Numbered from the stretch's first letter, positions 51,957 to 62,940 are shown. The stretch is 64,000 nucleotides of DNA from Tenacibaculum haliotis (GCF_025215075.1 NZ_JAOBTH010000028.1:310001-374000), one strand, 5' to 3'. Numbers and translations: made by a program. The notes: generated by a model not told the origin, from the letters alone.

Positions 51957-54900
51957 ATGCTAAATAAAAGCATCAAATTTTTAATAGAAAATAAACTCGT
52001 AGCAGTATTATTACTTGTTCTCTTTATAGGCTGGGGAACGGTAAATGCACCATTTAATTGGGAAACAGGATTTTTACCAAGTAACCCTGTAGCTGTAGAC
52101 GCTATTCCCGATATTGGAGAGAACCAACAAATAGTATTTACTAAATGGGATGGTCGTTCACCACAAGATATAGAAGACCAAATAACCTATCCATTAACAA
52201 CATCTTTACTCGGTATTCCAGGAGTAAAAACCATTCGTAGTTCGTCTATGTTTGGCTTTTCAAGTATCTATATCATTTTTGAAGAAGATATTGAGTTTTA
52301 CTGGAGTCGTAGTAGAATATTAGAAAAACTCAACTCGTTACCAAGCGGATTATTACCCGAAGGTGTTAATCCTGCTTTGGGTCCAGATGCCACAGGATTA
52401 GGGCAAATTTTTTGGTACACATTAGAAGGTCGTGATGAAAACGGAAATGTAACAGGTGGTTGGGATTTACAAGAATTACGAAGTATTCAAGACTACTATG
52501 TTAAATATGCACTATCGTCTGCAAGTGGCGTATCAGAAGTGGCATCAATTGGTGGTTATGTACAAGAATACCAAGTAGATGTTAATCCGGAATTAATGCG
52601 TCAATACAATATTGGTTTACATCATATTGTAAAAGCAGTAAAAGAAAGTAATAAAGATATTGGTGCACAAACTTTAGAAATTAATCAAGCCGAATATTTA
52701 GTTAGAGGTTTAGGTTATGTAAAATCTATTTCCGACATAGAAAATGCAGTAGTTACTTCCGAAGATTACACAGCGATTAAAATTAAAGACATAGGAAAAG
52801 TGTCTTTAGGTCCTGCAACTCGAAGAGGATTACTGGACAAGGAAGGTGCAGAAGTTGTTGGTGCTGTCGTAGTAGCGCGATATGGTGCGAATCCAATGGA
52901 AGTTATCAATAATGTTAAAGAAAAAATTAACGAATTAAGCGCAGGACTACCTTCAAAAGTATTAGCCGATGGCAGAACTTCACAAGTAACTATTGTTCCT
53001 TTTTATGACAGAACAGAACTCATTCAGGAAACTTTAGGGACACTTAATGAAGCCCTAACATTAGAAATACTAATTACTATTTTAGTTATAATCATTATGG
53101 TATTTAATCTTCGAGCTTCTGTATTGATTTCTGGCTTACTACCAGTTGCTGTATTAATGGTTTTTATAGCAATGAAACTCTTTGGTGTAGATGCTAATAT
53201 TGTGGCTTTATCAGGTATCGCTATTGCTATTGGTACAATGGTAGATGTAGGTGTAATACTTTCAGAAAACATCATTAGGCATTTAGATGAAAACAAAGAT
53301 AAACTGCCTATAAATAATGTGGTTTACAACGCAACAGCAGAAGTATCTGGAGCAATTGTAACAGCAGTTATGACAACCATTATAAGTTTTATTCCTGTAT
53401 TTACAATGATTGGAGCTGAAGGAAAATTATTCAGACCATTAGCCTTTACTAAAACATTTGCTTTAACAGCTTCAATTATTGTAGCGTTGTTTTTAATTCC
53501 ACCCTTTGCTGCATTTTTATTTAAAAAGAAAAACATTAAAACCAATTTCAAATATGTTTTAAATGGGGTTTTAATAGCATTAGGAATTATTGCCACAGTC
53601 TATGGTTATTGGTTAGGTTTAATCTTGGTAGCTTTTGGAGTTACAACACTATTAAGTGTTCAAAAAATGATAAGCGAAAAACAAGCAAATCTTATTAATA
53701 TTATCATATCTGTATCTGCTATTGTGTTTTTATTAGCTGAATATTGGAGACCTTTAGGTGTAGATAAAAGCATCTTTTGGAATCTCATTTTTGTAAGTAT
53801 TATTTGCTTTGGTTTATTAGGTGTTTTCTCATTATTCATAAGGTATTATACACGTATTTTAAAATGGTGTTTGAACAATAAACTAATATTCTTATCCATA
53901 CCAACAGCTATTGTAATAGCAGGTTTTTTCATAATGAAAAATACAGGCAAAGAATTTATGCCATCTTTAAATGAAGGTTCTTTTTTATTAATGCCAACTT
54001 CAATGCCACATTCTGGAGTCGAAGAAAACAAACGTGTTTTACAACAGTTAGATATGGCTGTAGCAAGTATTCCAGAGATAAAAACCGTAGTTGGTAAAGC
54101 AGGTCGTACAGAATCAGCTTTAGATCCAGCGCCTTTGTCTATGTATGAAAATATTATTCAGTATAAATCAGAATATATGCTGAATAAAAACGGAGAACGT
54201 CAACGTTACAAAGTAAATAATGATGGTTTATTTGAATTAAAAGATGGACGTTTCATCGCTAATCCTAATAATACAGAAAATGTCACTTTGAGCGCTGTAG
54301 AAAGGTCGCAATTAATAGAAGATAATAATGGCGAATTTTATCGAAACTGGCGACCAGAAATAAAATCACCAAACGATATTTGGAATGACATTGTAAAAGT
54401 TACCAAGTTACCAGGCGTTACTTCTGCACCTAAACTACAACCTATTGAAACACGATTGGTAATGCTGCAAACAGGTATGCGTGCACCAATGGGAATAAAA
54501 GTTAAAGGTCAAGATTTAAAACAAATTGAAGCCTTTGGTGTACAGTTAGAAGGAATTTTAAAACAAGCTGATGGTGTAAAAGACGAAGCTGTTTTTGCAG
54601 ACCGTATTGTAGGAAAACCTTATTTACTTATTGATATTGATAGGGAAAAAATTGCACGTTATGGTATATCTATACAAGATGTACAAGAGGTGCTAAAAGT
54701 AGCTGTTGGTGGTATGGTTTTAACCCAAACTGTTGAAGGTAGGGAGCGTTATGGAGTACGTGTTAGATACCCAAGAGAATTAAGAGCTAATCCAACCGAT
54801 TTAAAGCAAATCTATGTGCCAGTTGAAAAAGGCAGTCCAGTACCATTAAGCGAATTGGCAACCATTAGATATGAACAAGGGCCACAAGTTATTAAGAGTG

Positions 54901-55664
54901 AGGATACTTTTTTAGTAGGCTATGTATTATTCGATAAAATGGATGGCTTTGCAGAAGTAAATGTTGTTGAAAATGCACAAGCTTTAATTCAGCAAAAAAT
55001 AGATTCAGGCGAATTGGTAGTACCAAAAGGGGTTAATTATCAATTTACAGGAAGCTATGAAAATCAAATAAGAGCAGAAAAAACTTTATCGGTTGTAGTG
55101 CCTTTGGCATTGGCTATTATTTTCTTAATACTCTATTTTCAATTCCGTTCAGTAGGTACATCATTAATGGTATTTACTGGTATTGCAGTTGCTTTTGCAG
55201 GTGGTTTTTTAATGATCTGGTTATATGGTCAAGATTGGTTTTTAAACTTCAACTTTTTTGGCGAAAATCTGCGTGATTTATTTCAGATGCATCCAATTAA
55301 TTTGAGTGTTGCTGTTTGGGTAGGCTTTATTGCACTTTTCGGAATTGCAACCGATGATGGTGTAGTTATGGCAACGTACTTAACTCAAATATTTGAAAGG
55401 AATACACCAAAAAACAAAAAGCAAATCAGAGCAGCTGTTGTTGAAGCAGGAGAAAAACGTATTAGACCGTGTTTAATGACTACTGCAACAACCATATTGG
55501 CATTATTACCAGTATTAACCTCAACAGGTCGTGGTAGTGATATTATGATTCCTATGGCAATACCAAGTTTTGGAGGTATGCTAATTGCCTTAATCACCTT
55601 ATTTGTAGTACCAGTTTTATACAGCTGGAAAGCAGAAGCTCAACTAAAAAGAACATCAAAATGA
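51957..55664 (+). CDS. cusA: CusA/CzcA-type heavy-metal RND efflux pump
   Basis: A 1235-residue inner-membrane proton-driven pump with the two-fold RND layout: helix 1, a large periplasmic domain, helices 2-6, a second periplasmic domain and helices 8-12. Diagnostic parts are VDAIPDIGENQQIVFT at the N-terminus, GIAIAIGTMVDVGVI (helix 4 acidic residue) and FGIATDDGVVMATYL (helix 10). An insert of about 100 residues near 520-640 with extra hydrophobic segments lengthens it beyond the usual 1040. It overlaps the TolC-type gene by ATGA. Monovalent copper or silver is the likely substrate given the CopA and DUF3347 neighbours. Confidence 0.92.
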   Translation: MLNKSIKFLIENKLVAVLLLVLFIGWGTVNAPFNWETGFLPSNPVAVDAIPDIGENQQIVFTKWDGRSPQDIEDQITYPLTTSLLGIPGVKTIRSSSMFGFSSIYIIFEEDIEFYWSRSRILEKLNSLPSGLLPEGVNPALGPDATGLGQIFWYTLEGRDENGNVTGGWDLQELRSIQDYYVKYALSSASGVSEVASIGGYVQEYQVDVNPELMRQYNIGLHHIVKAVKESNKDIGAQTLEINQAEYLVRGLGYVKSISDIENAVVTSEDYTAIKIKDIGKVSLGPATRRGLLDKEGAEVVGAVVVARYGANPMEVINNVKEKINELSAGLPSKVLADGRTSQVTIVPFYDRTELIQETLGTLNEALTLEILITILVIIIMVFNLRASVLISGLLPVAVLMVFIAMKLFGVDANIVALSGIAIAIGTMVDVGVILSENIIRHLDENKDKLPINNVVYNATAEVSGAIVTAVMTTIISFIPVFTMIGAEGKLFRPLAFTKTFALTASIIVALFLIPPFAAFLFKKKNIKTNFKYVLNGVLIALGIIATVYGYWLGLILVAFGVTTLLSVQKMISEKQANLINIIISVSAIVFLLAEYWRPLGVDKSIFWNLIFVSIICFGLLGVFSLFIRYYTRILKWCLNNKLIFLSIPTAIVIAGFFIMKNTGKEFMPSLNEGSFLLMPTSMPHSGVEENKRVLQQLDMAVASIPEIKTVVGKAGRTESALDPAPLSMYENIIQYKSEYMLNKNGERQRYKVNNDGLFELKDGRFIANPNNTENVTLSAVERSQLIEDNNGEFYRNWRPEIKSPNDIWNDIVKVTKLPGVTSAPKLQPIETRLVMLQTGMRAPMGIKVKGQDLKQIEAFGVQLEGILKQADGVKDEAVFADRIVGKPYLLIDIDREKIARYGISIQDVQEVLKVAVGGMVLTQTVEGRERYGVRVRYPRELRANPTDLKQIYVPVEKGSPVPLSELATIRYEQGPQVIKSEDTFLVGYVLFDKMDGFAEVNVVENAQALIQQKIDSGELVVPKGVNYQFTGSYENQIRAEKTLSVVVPLALAIIFLILYFQFRSVGTSLMVFTGIAVAFAGGFLMIWLYGQDWFLNFNFFGENLRDLFQMHPINLSVAVWVGFIALFGIATDDGVVMATYLTQIFERNTPKNKKQIRAAVVEAGEKRIRPCLMTTATTILALLPVLTSTGRGSDIMIPMAIPSFGGMLIALITLFVVPVLYSWKAEAQLKRTSK

Positions 55665-56884
55665 AACATATAAAAACAATCTTTTTTCTTTTTTCTTTTC
55701 TCTTTGTTCTCAAAGGAAATGCACAAGAATTACAAACTTTAATCGATGAAGCTTTGGTAAACAATCCAGAGATTCAAAAATTCGAGTTACAGCACAAGAG
55801 AGTTTCAGAAAAAGTAAATGAAGTTAATACCATTCCAAATACCGAATTTGGAGTAGGTTATTTTGTAAGTGAGCCAGAAACAAGAACTGGAGCCCAACGC
55901 TTTAAAGTTTCTGCAAAACAAATGTTGCCTTGGTTTGGCTCAATAACAGCAAGAGAAAATTATGTAAGTTCTTTAGCTGAAACTAAATATGAAGATATTG
56001 TAATTGCCAAACGTAAATTAATGGTTTCGGTATCACAATCGTATTACAAGTTATATACTAATAAAGCAAAACAAAAAGTATTAACTAACAATATCGAACT
56101 CTTAAAAACTTACGAAACAATGGCTTTAACTTCTGTCGAAGTTGGCAAAGCTTCAGCAGTAGATGTGTTACGATTACAGATGCGTCAAAATGAATTACAA
56201 CAATTAAAAGAAGTGTTGCAACAACAATTTTTAGCAGAACAAACAACCTTAAATAAACTTTTAAATAGAGAAAAAGAGGTTTCTATAGTTGTTGTTGATA
56301 AATTAAATATGCCTTCTGAAGATTTTGAAATCACTTTTGAAAATTTAGCATTGCATCCTGAATTATTAAAATATGATAAACTCTTTAAATCCATTGAACA
56401 ATCAGAATTATTAAACCAAAAAGAAAGCAGTCCTATGATTGGTTTTGGATTAGATTATATCAATGTGGCGAAACGTCCAAATATGGACTTTAGCGATAAT
56501 GGAAAAGATATTGTAATGCCAATGGTGTCTTTATCAATACCAATATTTAATAAAAAATATAAATCGAAAACAAAGCAAAACGAGTTACAACAGCAGGAAA
56601 TTACTGCACAAAAACAAGAACGCTTAAATACTTTGGAAACGCTTTTAGATAAAGCAATAAAAGAAAGAGTGTCTGCAAGAATAAGTTATAAAACTCAAAC
56701 CAAAAATTTGAAGCAAGCTAATGATGCAGAGCAAATATTAATCAAAAGTTACGAAACAGGAACAATTGATTTTAATGATGTTTTAGACATTCAAGAACTG
56801 CAATTAAAGTTTCAAATGAATCAAATAGAATCGATTAAAACTTATTATTTACAAACCACAATCATCAATTATTTAAGCAACTAA
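55661..56884 (+). CDS. TolC-family outer-membrane channel
   Basis: A 407-residue outer-membrane efflux protein with signal sequence (FFLFSFLFVLKGNAQ) and two repeats of long coiled helices, e.g. LYTNKAKQKVLTNNIELL and QNELQQQEITAQKQERL. Start overlaps the pump stop by four bases. It is the exit duct for the CusA/CusB system. Confidence 0.9.
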   Translation: MKHIKTIFFLFSFLFVLKGNAQELQTLIDEALVNNPEIQKFELQHKRVSEKVNEVNTIPNTEFGVGYFVSEPETRTGAQRFKVSAKQMLPWFGSITARENYVSSLAETKYEDIVIAKRKLMVSVSQSYYKLYTNKAKQKVLTNNIELLKTYETMALTSVEVGKASAVDVLRLQMRQNELQQLKEVLQQQFLAEQTTLNKLLNREKEVSIVVVDKLNMPSEDFEITFENLALHPELLKYDKLFKSIEQSELLNQKESSPMIGFGLDYINVAKRPNMDFSDNGKDIVMPMVSLSIPIFNKKYKSKTKQNELQQQEITAQKQERLNTLETLLDKAIKERVSARISYKTQTKNLKQANDAEQILIKSYETGTIDFNDVLDIQELQLKFQMNQIESIKTYYLQTTIINYLSN

Positions 56885-56911
56885 AAACAAGTATAATTTA
56901 AAACAATAAAA

Positions 56912-57505
56912 ATGAAATATTTAAAAACAATAGTAGCAATTTTAGTAATCTCTTTAATAAATCTTACAATAATTTCTTGTAAAGATGCAAAAAAGGAGAA
57001 TACTCAAGACAGCATAGTTCATTCAGAAATGAACCATAACAAAATGGATAAATCCAATAATATGATGGATGATAATTCACAAAATTCAGGTGTTCAAAAA
57101 GTGTTAGCAGACTATATGATACTTAAAGATGCTTTAGTAGAAACCGACAAAAACAAAGCTGCTAAAGCTGGCGATAAATTGAACAATAGTTTGAGCAAAT
57201 TTGAAATAAATGGTTTTACTGTTGAACAGCAAAAAGAACTTAAAGATATTATTACAGATGCCAAAGAACACGCAGAACATATTGGTAGAAGTGAAATAGA
57301 TCACCAAAGAGAACATTTTAAAACATTGAGTAAGGATATTATGGATATGGTTGCAATTACCGGTACTAAAAATACTTTATATCAACAATTTTGTCCAATG
57401 TATGATGGTGGCAGCGCTTGGTTAAGTTTGAACAAGGAAATTAAAAATCCTTATTACGGTAGTAAAATGCTGAAATGTGGTAAAGTGCAAAAAGAGATTA
57501 ACTAA
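56912..57505 (+). CDS. DUF3347 lipoprotein
   Basis: A 197-residue lipoprotein with a lipobox ending IISC (about residue 24), a His/Met-rich stretch (HSEMNHNKMDKSNNMMDD) fit for copper binding, and a DUF3347 domain with the motif FCPMYDGGSAWLS and a C-terminal MLKCGKV. The same domain ends the CusB-like protein at 60532. Probably a periplasmic copper-binding accessory protein. Confidence 0.85.
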   Translation: MKYLKTIVAILVISLINLTIISCKDAKKENTQDSIVHSEMNHNKMDKSNNMMDDNSQNSGVQKVLADYMILKDALVETDKNKAAKAGDKLNNSLSKFEINGFTVEQQKELKDIITDAKEHAEHIGRSEIDHQREHFKTLSKDIMDMVAITGTKNTLYQQFCPMYDGGSAWLSLNKEIKNPYYGSKMLKCGKVQKEIN

Positions 57506-57961
57506 ATGAAAATTGTAAAAATCATAGCATTGGTTTTAGTGGTGTGTTTTGTAGGCATACAGTTTATGCCTACAGAACTAAACCAAAGTAATATCGTACC
57601 AAAAACAGATTTTTTATTGGTAAATAATACACCTAAAAATATCAATACATTATTGCAAACGTCCTGTTATGATTGTCACAGTAATAATACAAGCTATCCT
57701 TGGTATAATAAAATTCAACCCATTGCTTGGTTTCTCGAAAACCATATTGCCGATGGAAAAGAAGAGCTGAATTTTAATAACTGGGACACGTATTCAACCA
57801 GAAGAAAGAATAGCAAATTAAAGTCAATTATTAATCAGATTAAGAACAATGAAATGCCACTTTCATCTTACACCTTAATTCATAAAAACGCAAAATTATC
57901 AACATCTGAAAAGACATTGGTTATTGATTATATAAAGAAACTAAAAGGCAATTTAAAATAA
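57506..57961 (+). CDS. Haem-binding domain protein
   Basis: A 151-residue protein with an N-terminal membrane anchor and the segment TSCYDCHSNNTSYPWYNKI, which includes a CxxCH haem site; this is the haem-binding domain family seen in Bacteroidota. It starts directly after the preceding stop codon. It may carry c-type haem in the periplasm. Why it is in a copper operon is unclear; redox control of copper is possible. Confidence 0.85.
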   Translation: MKIVKIIALVLVVCFVGIQFMPTELNQSNIVPKTDFLLVNNTPKNINTLLQTSCYDCHSNNTSYPWYNKIQPIAWFLENHIADGKEELNFNNWDTYSTRRKNSKLKSIINQIKNNEMPLSSYTLIHKNAKLSTSEKTLVIDYIKKLKGNLK

Positions 57962-57962
57962 A

Positions 57963-58020
57963 GCCCTGATGTGGGAAGGAAATACTAATTAATTGGTTAA
58001 TAGCCCTTCCCTTGTCAGGC
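57963..58020 (+). promoter_or_regulatory. Large hairpin before copA-like gene
   Basis: GCCCTGA (57963-57969) pairs with TCAGGC (58015-58020) with one bulge, and inside GGGAAGG (57973-57979) pairs with CCTTCCC (58005-58011). No T run follows, so it is more likely a processing or stability element than a terminator. Confidence 0.5.
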
Positions 58021-58034
58021 ACAAAAATAAAATA

Positions 58035-60527
58035 ATGAAACACACATATCATATACACGGAATGACTTGCAACGGTTGTCGCAGTCACGTAGAAGAAACA
58101 CTTTCAAAAGTTGATGATGTTTCAAACGTAAAAGTCAATTTAGAAAAATCAGAAGCTATTATTGAAATGCAATCACATATTTCAATTGAAATATTTCAAA
58201 AAGCATTAAAAGAGGATGGTGGTCGATATAGTATTCATAAACAAGGTAAACACCAACCTAATAAAGAAAAAAAGCAGGAACAACCTAAAGGCAAAGGAAC
58301 AGGTACATTTTATTGTCCTATGCACTGCGAAGAAGACAAAACATATAATAAAGCAGGTGATTGTCCTGTTTGTGGAATGGACTTGGTGGAAGAAAGAAGT
58401 TTAACTACAACAAGTAGCCAATTTACGTGTCCAATGCACCCAGAAATAATTAAAGACGAAGCAGGTTCTTGTCCTGTTTGTGGGATGGATTTAGTGCCAT
58501 TAGAAGCGGATATTTCAGAAGAAGACAAAACCTATAAAAAATTGTTGAAAAAGTTTTGGATAGCTGTAATTTTTACTGTGCCAATATTTTTAATAGCAAT
58601 GTCAGAAGCATTAGATAATAATCCTTTATATAATGTTTTAGAACAAAAACAATGGAACTGGATTCAGTTTGCATTATCAATCCCTGTAGTGTTTTATGCA
58701 ACTTGGATGTTCTTTAAACGTGCTTACACATCAATAAAAACAATGAACCTGAATATGTTTACTTTAATTGGTATTGGTTCGGGTATCGCGTGGTTATTTA
58801 GTGTATTTGCAATGGTATTTCCAGATGTATTTCCACAAGATTTTAAAACAGCCGATGGTAATGTATTTGTTTATTTTGAAGCTACAACGGTAATTTTAAC
58901 ATTAGTATTATTAGGTCAATTATTAGAAGCAAGAGCACATAGTCAAACAAGTGGCGCAATAAAAGAATTACTAAAATTAGTGCCTTCAACAGCAACATTG
59001 GTTACTAATGGAGAAGATAAAGTTATTGCAATCGATAAAATTGAAAAAGACAATTTATTACGAGTTAAGCCTGGAGAAAAAATTCCAGTAGATGGTAGTA
59101 TTGTAGAAGGTCATAGTAGCATTGATGAATCTATGATTACTGGAGAACCAATTCCTGTAGATAAGAGCATAGACGATAAAGTAAGTTCTGGCACAATTAA
59201 CGGTACAAAGTCATTTATTATGAAAGCTGAAAAGGTAGGTTCCGAAACCTTACTTTCTCAAATTATTCATATGGTAAATAATGCAAGTCGTTCAAAAGCA
59301 CCTATTCAAAAATTAGCAGATAGAATATCTAAATACTTTGTTCCAATTGTATTAGTTGTTGCAGTAATAACATTTATAGTTTGGGCTATTTTTGGTCCAG
59401 AACCTGCTTATGTTTTTGCCTTTGTAAATGCAATTGCTGTATTAATTATTGCTTGTCCTTGTGCATTAGGTTTGGCAACACCAATGTCTGTTATGGTTGG
59501 TGTTGGTAGAGGTGCGCAATCTGGTGTGTTAATTAAAAATGCTGAAGCATTAGAAAAAATGAATAAGGTAGATACGCTTATTGTAGATAAAACAGGTACG
59601 ATTACTGAAGGAAAACCATCAGTTGAAAAAGTAATCTCAATTAATAATTTAAAAGAAGAAAAACTACTTCATTTCATTGCTTCCTTAAATCAATATAGCG
59701 AACATCCTTTAGCAGAAGCTATTGTAAACTATGGTAAATCTAAAAATACTGCAATTACAAAAGTAAACGATTTTCAAGCTGTAGCAGGAAAAGGTGTTAT
59801 AGGTACTATTGAAAACAAAAAAGTTGCTTTAGGTAATGCAAAGTTATTAGAGCAGTTTGCCATAACTATTTCTAAAAATTTAGAAACTAATGTGGTTGCA
59901 GAACAAGAACAAGGTAAAACAGTATCGTATATAGCAGTAGATAATGAAGCTGTTGGATATGTAACTATTTTCGATGCCATTAAAACCACAAGTCAAAATG
60001 CTATTAAACAACTACAAGATAATGGTGTTGAGGTAATAATGCTCACTGGTGATAATAAAAACACTGCAAAATCGGTAGCAGAACAATTAAACCTTAAACA
60101 CTATAAAGCAGAATGTCTTCCAGAAGATAAATTGAATGAAATTGATAAACTTCAACAAAAAGGAAGTGTTGTAGCAATGGCAGGTGATGGTATTAACGAT
60201 GCGCCAGCTTTAGCACAATCAGATGTTGGTATTGCAATGGGTACAGGTACAGATGTAGCTATTGAAAGCGCTTCAATTACGTTAGTAAAAGGAGATTTAC
60301 AAGGTATTGTAAAAGCTAAAAAATTAAGTCACGCTGTTGTTAAAAACATAAAGCAGAATCTCTTTTTTGCTTTTATATACAATGTATTGGGTGTGCCCAT
60401 TGCAGCAGGTGTTTTATACCCAATATTCGGGTTATTACTCTCACCAATGATTGCAGCTTTAGCAATGAGTTTTAGTTCAGTATCAGTAATTGCAAACGCA
60501 TTAAGATTAAGAAATATTAAAATATAG
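58035..60527 (+). CDS. Copper-translocating P1B-type ATPase
   Basis: An 830-residue pump. The frame is open from 57993, but ATG at 58035 is followed by an HMA domain with the CxxC site (MTCNGC, C12 and C15). Two heavy-metal-binding segments follow ([11 protein letters not shown] with CPVCGMDL, and TCPMHPEI with CPVCGMDL). Then eight helices with the CPC metal site ([11 protein letters not shown]), phosphorylated aspartate [17 protein letters not shown] and hinge [11 protein letters not shown]. It exports Cu(I) from the cytoplasm. It lies 4 bases before the CusB-type gene. Confidence 0.93.
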   Translation: MKHTYHIHGMTCNGCRSHVEETLSKVDDVSNVKVNLEKSEAIIEMQSHISIEIFQKALKEDGGRYSIHKQGKHQPNKEKKQEQPKGKGTGTFYCPMHCEEDKTYNKAGDCPVCGMDLVEERSLTTTSSQFTCPMHPEIIKDEAGSCPVCGMDLVPLEADISEEDKTYKKLLKKFWIAVIFTVPIFLIAMSEALDNNPLYNVLEQKQWNWIQFALSIPVVFYATWMFFKRAYTSIKTMNLNMFTLIGIGSGIAWLFSVFAMVFPDVFPQDFKTADGNVFVYFEATTVILTLVLLGQLLEARAHSQTSGAIKELLKLVPSTATLVTNGEDKVIAIDKIEKDNLLRVKPGEKIPVDGSIVEGHSSIDESMITGEPIPVDKSIDDKVSSGTINGTKSFIMKAEKVGSETLLSQIIHMVNNASRSKAPIQKLADRISKYFVPIVLVVAVITFIVWAIFGPEPAYVFAFVNAIAVLIIACPCALGLATPMSVMVGVGRGAQSGVLIKNAEALEKMNKVDTLIVDKTGTITEGKPSVEKVISINNLKEEKLLHFIASLNQYSEHPLAEAIVNYGKSKNTAITKVNDFQAVAGKGVIGTIENKKVALGNAKLLEQFAITISKNLETNVVAEQEQGKTVSYIAVDNEAVGYVTIFDAIKTTSQNAIKQLQDNGVEVIMLTGDNKNTAKSVAEQLNLKHYKAECLPEDKLNEIDKLQQKGSVVAMAGDGINDAPALAQSDVGIAMGTGTDVAIESASITLVKGDLQGIVKAKKLSHAVVKNIKQNLFFAFIYNVLGVPIAAGVLYPIFGLLLSPMIAALAMSFSSVSVIANALRLRNIKI

Positions 60528-60531
60528 AAAA

Positions 60532-62301
60532 ATGAAAAAATATATAGTTTACATAGTAATATTAGCAGTTGGCTTATTATTAGGTTGGTTGTTATTCGGT
60601 AGTTCATCAAACAAAGAAACTGAACATAATCACGATGAAATAGCAGAAACCAATCAAAAATGGACTTGCTCAATGCACCCACAAATTATGCAACCAGAAC
60701 CTGGTGATTGCCCTATTTGTGGTATGGATTTAATTCCTGCCGAAGCTGGAGCAGATGGTTTAGCAGCAGACCAATTCAAATTAACAAAAAATGCAATGGC
60801 GTTGGCCAACATTCAAACATCAATTGTAGGTAGTAGTAAAGCAGACGATAACGGTATTAAACTATCAGGTAAAATTGTTGCCAATGAAAAAGCAAATGCT
60901 GTGCAAGTCAGTTATTTCTCTGGAAGAATTGAACGCTTAAATGTCAGTTTTACTGGAGAAAAAGTAAACAAAGGGCAATTATTAGCAACCATTTATTCAC
61001 CAGAATTATATGCAGCACAACAAGAATTAATTACAGCAGCTTCATTAAAGGAATCACAACCGGCATTATATAAAGCAGTTCGTAATAAATTAAAATTATG
61101 GAAACTTTCTGAAAAGCAAATCAATAAAATAGAACAAACAGGAAAAATAAAAGAAAATTTTCCTGTCTACGCAACTATCTCTGGTACTGTAACAGAAAAA
61201 TTAGTAGAGCAAGGCGATTATATAAAACAAGGGCAACCTCTATTAAAAATTGCAAACTTAAATTCAGTTTGGGGAAACTTTGATGTGTACGAAAACCAAA
61301 TAGACTTATTTAAAAAAGGGCAAGAAATAAACGTAACAACAAATACTTATCCTAATAAAAAATTTAAAGGTAAAGTAGATTTTATTGATCCTATTTTAGA
61401 TAACAGAACTCGTACTGTTAAATTAAGAGTAGTGCTTAATAATAAAGACGAAGTATTTAAACCAGGAATGTTTATTGAAGGGAAAATTAAAGAGGTAACC
61501 TCTAATAAAGAAAAATCATTATTCGTGCCTTCATCTGCCATTTTATGGACAGGTGAACGCTCTGTAGTATATATAAAAACCAATCCAGACCAACCAGTTT
61601 TTGAAATGCGTCAAATAACTTTAGGTAATCAAATAGGTAGTAATTACAAAGTATTAAAAGGGTTAAAAAATGGTGATGAAATTGTAACCAACGGAACTTT
61701 TACAGTTGATGCAGCAGCACAATTACAAGGAAAAAAATCTATGATGAATAAAGATGGAGGAAAAGTAATGACTGGTCACGAAGGACATTTAGGTATGGAT
61801 AGTAATTCATCAAAAAATAATACAGACCATACCAATATGAATGAACGGTTGGAAGTATCAAAAGCATTTCAGAAACAATTAAAAAAAGTATTTGAAAGCT
61901 ATATTAATTTAAAGGATGCGTTTGTTAAAGATAACTCAAGTAAAACATCAGAAAATGCAAATAGTTTACTTGATAATTTGAATAATGTGGATATGAAATT
62001 AGTTAAAGATGAAGCTCATAATCATTGGATGTCATTAGTAAAAGAAATTAAATCTTCAACAATTGCTATTTCTAAAGCAGCAAATATAAAAGAGCAAAGA
62101 AATCATTTTAAACATTTGTCTTCGCATTTTATTAAAGCTGTGCAACTATTTGGTATCAATGAAAAGGTATATGTAGAGTTTTGTCCAATGGCAGATAGTA
62201 ATAAAGGTGCCTATTGGTTAAGCAAAGAAGAAAAAGTAATCAATCCATATTTTGGCGAAGCAATGCTAACCTGTGGAGAGGTAAAACAAGTTATAGAATA
62301 A
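60532..62301 (+). CDS. CusB-type periplasmic adaptor fused to DUF3347
   Basis: A 589-residue adaptor with one N-terminal helix, a heavy-metal-binding segment (TCSMHPQIMQ with CPICGMDLIPAE), the membrane-fusion-protein body (lipoyl GRIERLNVSFTGEKVNKGQ, a short helical hairpin, barrel domain) and a C-terminal DUF3347 domain from about 435 ending FCPMADSNKGAYWLS and LTCGEV. The fused C-terminus duplicates the lone DUF3347 protein at 56912 and could deliver copper to the pump. It links the pump to the TolC-type channel. Confidence 0.9.
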   Translation: MKKYIVYIVILAVGLLLGWLLFGSSSNKETEHNHDEIAETNQKWTCSMHPQIMQPEPGDCPICGMDLIPAEAGADGLAADQFKLTKNAMALANIQTSIVGSSKADDNGIKLSGKIVANEKANAVQVSYFSGRIERLNVSFTGEKVNKGQLLATIYSPELYAAQQELITAASLKESQPALYKAVRNKLKLWKLSEKQINKIEQTGKIKENFPVYATISGTVTEKLVEQGDYIKQGQPLLKIANLNSVWGNFDVYENQIDLFKKGQEINVTTNTYPNKKFKGKVDFIDPILDNRTRTVKLRVVLNNKDEVFKPGMFIEGKIKEVTSNKEKSLFVPSSAILWTGERSVVYIKTNPDQPVFEMRQITLGNQIGSNYKVLKGLKNGDEIVTNGTFTVDAAAQLQGKKSMMNKDGGKVMTGHEGHLGMDSNSSKNNTDHTNMNERLEVSKAFQKQLKKVFESYINLKDAFVKDNSSKTSENANSLLDNLNNVDMKLVKDEAHNHWMSLVKEIKSSTIAISKAANIKEQRNHFKHLSSHFIKAVQLFGINEKVYVEFCPMADSNKGAYWLSKEEKVINPYFGEAMLTCGEVKQVIE

Positions 62302-62336
62302 TTAAATACAAATAATAACAATTAAATTTTAAAACA

Positions 62337-62789
62337 ATGAACTTTTCAAAGAAAAATCACGAACACAAAAACAACAATGTAATCGACGTGAGTAAAAAAG
62401 TAATTTTAAGTATAGCTGTTATAGCAGCTTTAGGTGTAACAAGTTGTAATAGTCAAACAAAAAAAGAAACAAAAACAACCACTACACAAATGTCAAAAGA
62501 TATGGCTATGACAGACTTGTCTTTTGGTGTAAGAGGTAATTGTGGTATGTGTAAAAAAACCATTGAAAAAGCAGTAAATGCTGTTGAAGGTGTTGCAAGT
62601 GCTAATTGGAATGTAGATAAAAAGAAAATCGATGTCTCTTTTGATGATACCAAAACCAATGTAATGGCAATTCATAAAGCAATAGCAGCTTCTGGTTATG
62701 ATACTGAAAAAGTAGCAGGAAGCGAAGAAGCTTATAAAAATTTACCTGGTTGTTGTCAATACGACCACGAAATGAAAATGAATCAATAA
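62337..62789 (+). CDS. HMA-domain lipoprotein
   Basis: A 150-residue protein. A hydrophobic segment and lipobox-like VTSC (about 37) suggest a lipoprotein, although the N-terminal part before the hydrophobic stretch is unusually long (about 22 residues); an internal start is possible. Residues about 60-125 form a heavy-metal-associated domain with GNCGMC as the CxxC site. The tail has GCCQYDH, an added cysteine/histidine site. Likely periplasmic copper chaperone. Last gene before a terminator. Confidence 0.8.
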   Translation: MNFSKKNHEHKNNNVIDVSKKVILSIAVIAALGVTSCNSQTKKETKTTTTQMSKDMAMTDLSFGVRGNCGMCKKTIEKAVNAVEGVASANWNVDKKKIDVSFDDTKTNVMAIHKAIAASGYDTEKVAGSEEAYKNLPGCCQYDHEMKMNQ

Positions 62790-62813
62790 ATAAGTATGAT
62801 TTTTTAATGTAAT

Positions 62814-62857
62814 TTATAGCAAAAGGAAAATTAAGGTTTTTTCTTTTGCTATAAAAT
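62814..62857 (+). terminator. Terminator after HMA gene
   Basis: TTATAGCAAAAG (62814-62825) and CTTTTGCTATAA (62843-62854) form a perfect 12-bp stem enclosing AAAA/TTTT. The T tail is weak. Confidence 0.7.
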
Positions 62858-62928
62858 ATAACTAACCAAACACCTTTTAATTATTGTAAAGCCTATTATT
62901 TGCACAACCATTGCATTAAATAATTTAT

Positions 62929-62936
62929 ATATTTGC
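62929..62936 (+). promoter_or_regulatory. -7 box of DUF6660-type gene
   Basis: TATATTTG matches TAnnTTTG, with only four bases to the ATG at 62941, predicting a leaderless message. Confidence 0.55.
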
Positions 62937-62940
62937 TACA

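Noticed and set aside
53024..53596. Two 90-residue minus-strand frames within cusA
   Set aside because: They are shadows of the pump's helix-coding region and have no family features.
60329..60682. Minus-strand 117-residue frame
   Set aside because: It overlaps the end of the copper ATPase and the start of the CusB-type gene, both with strong family matches.
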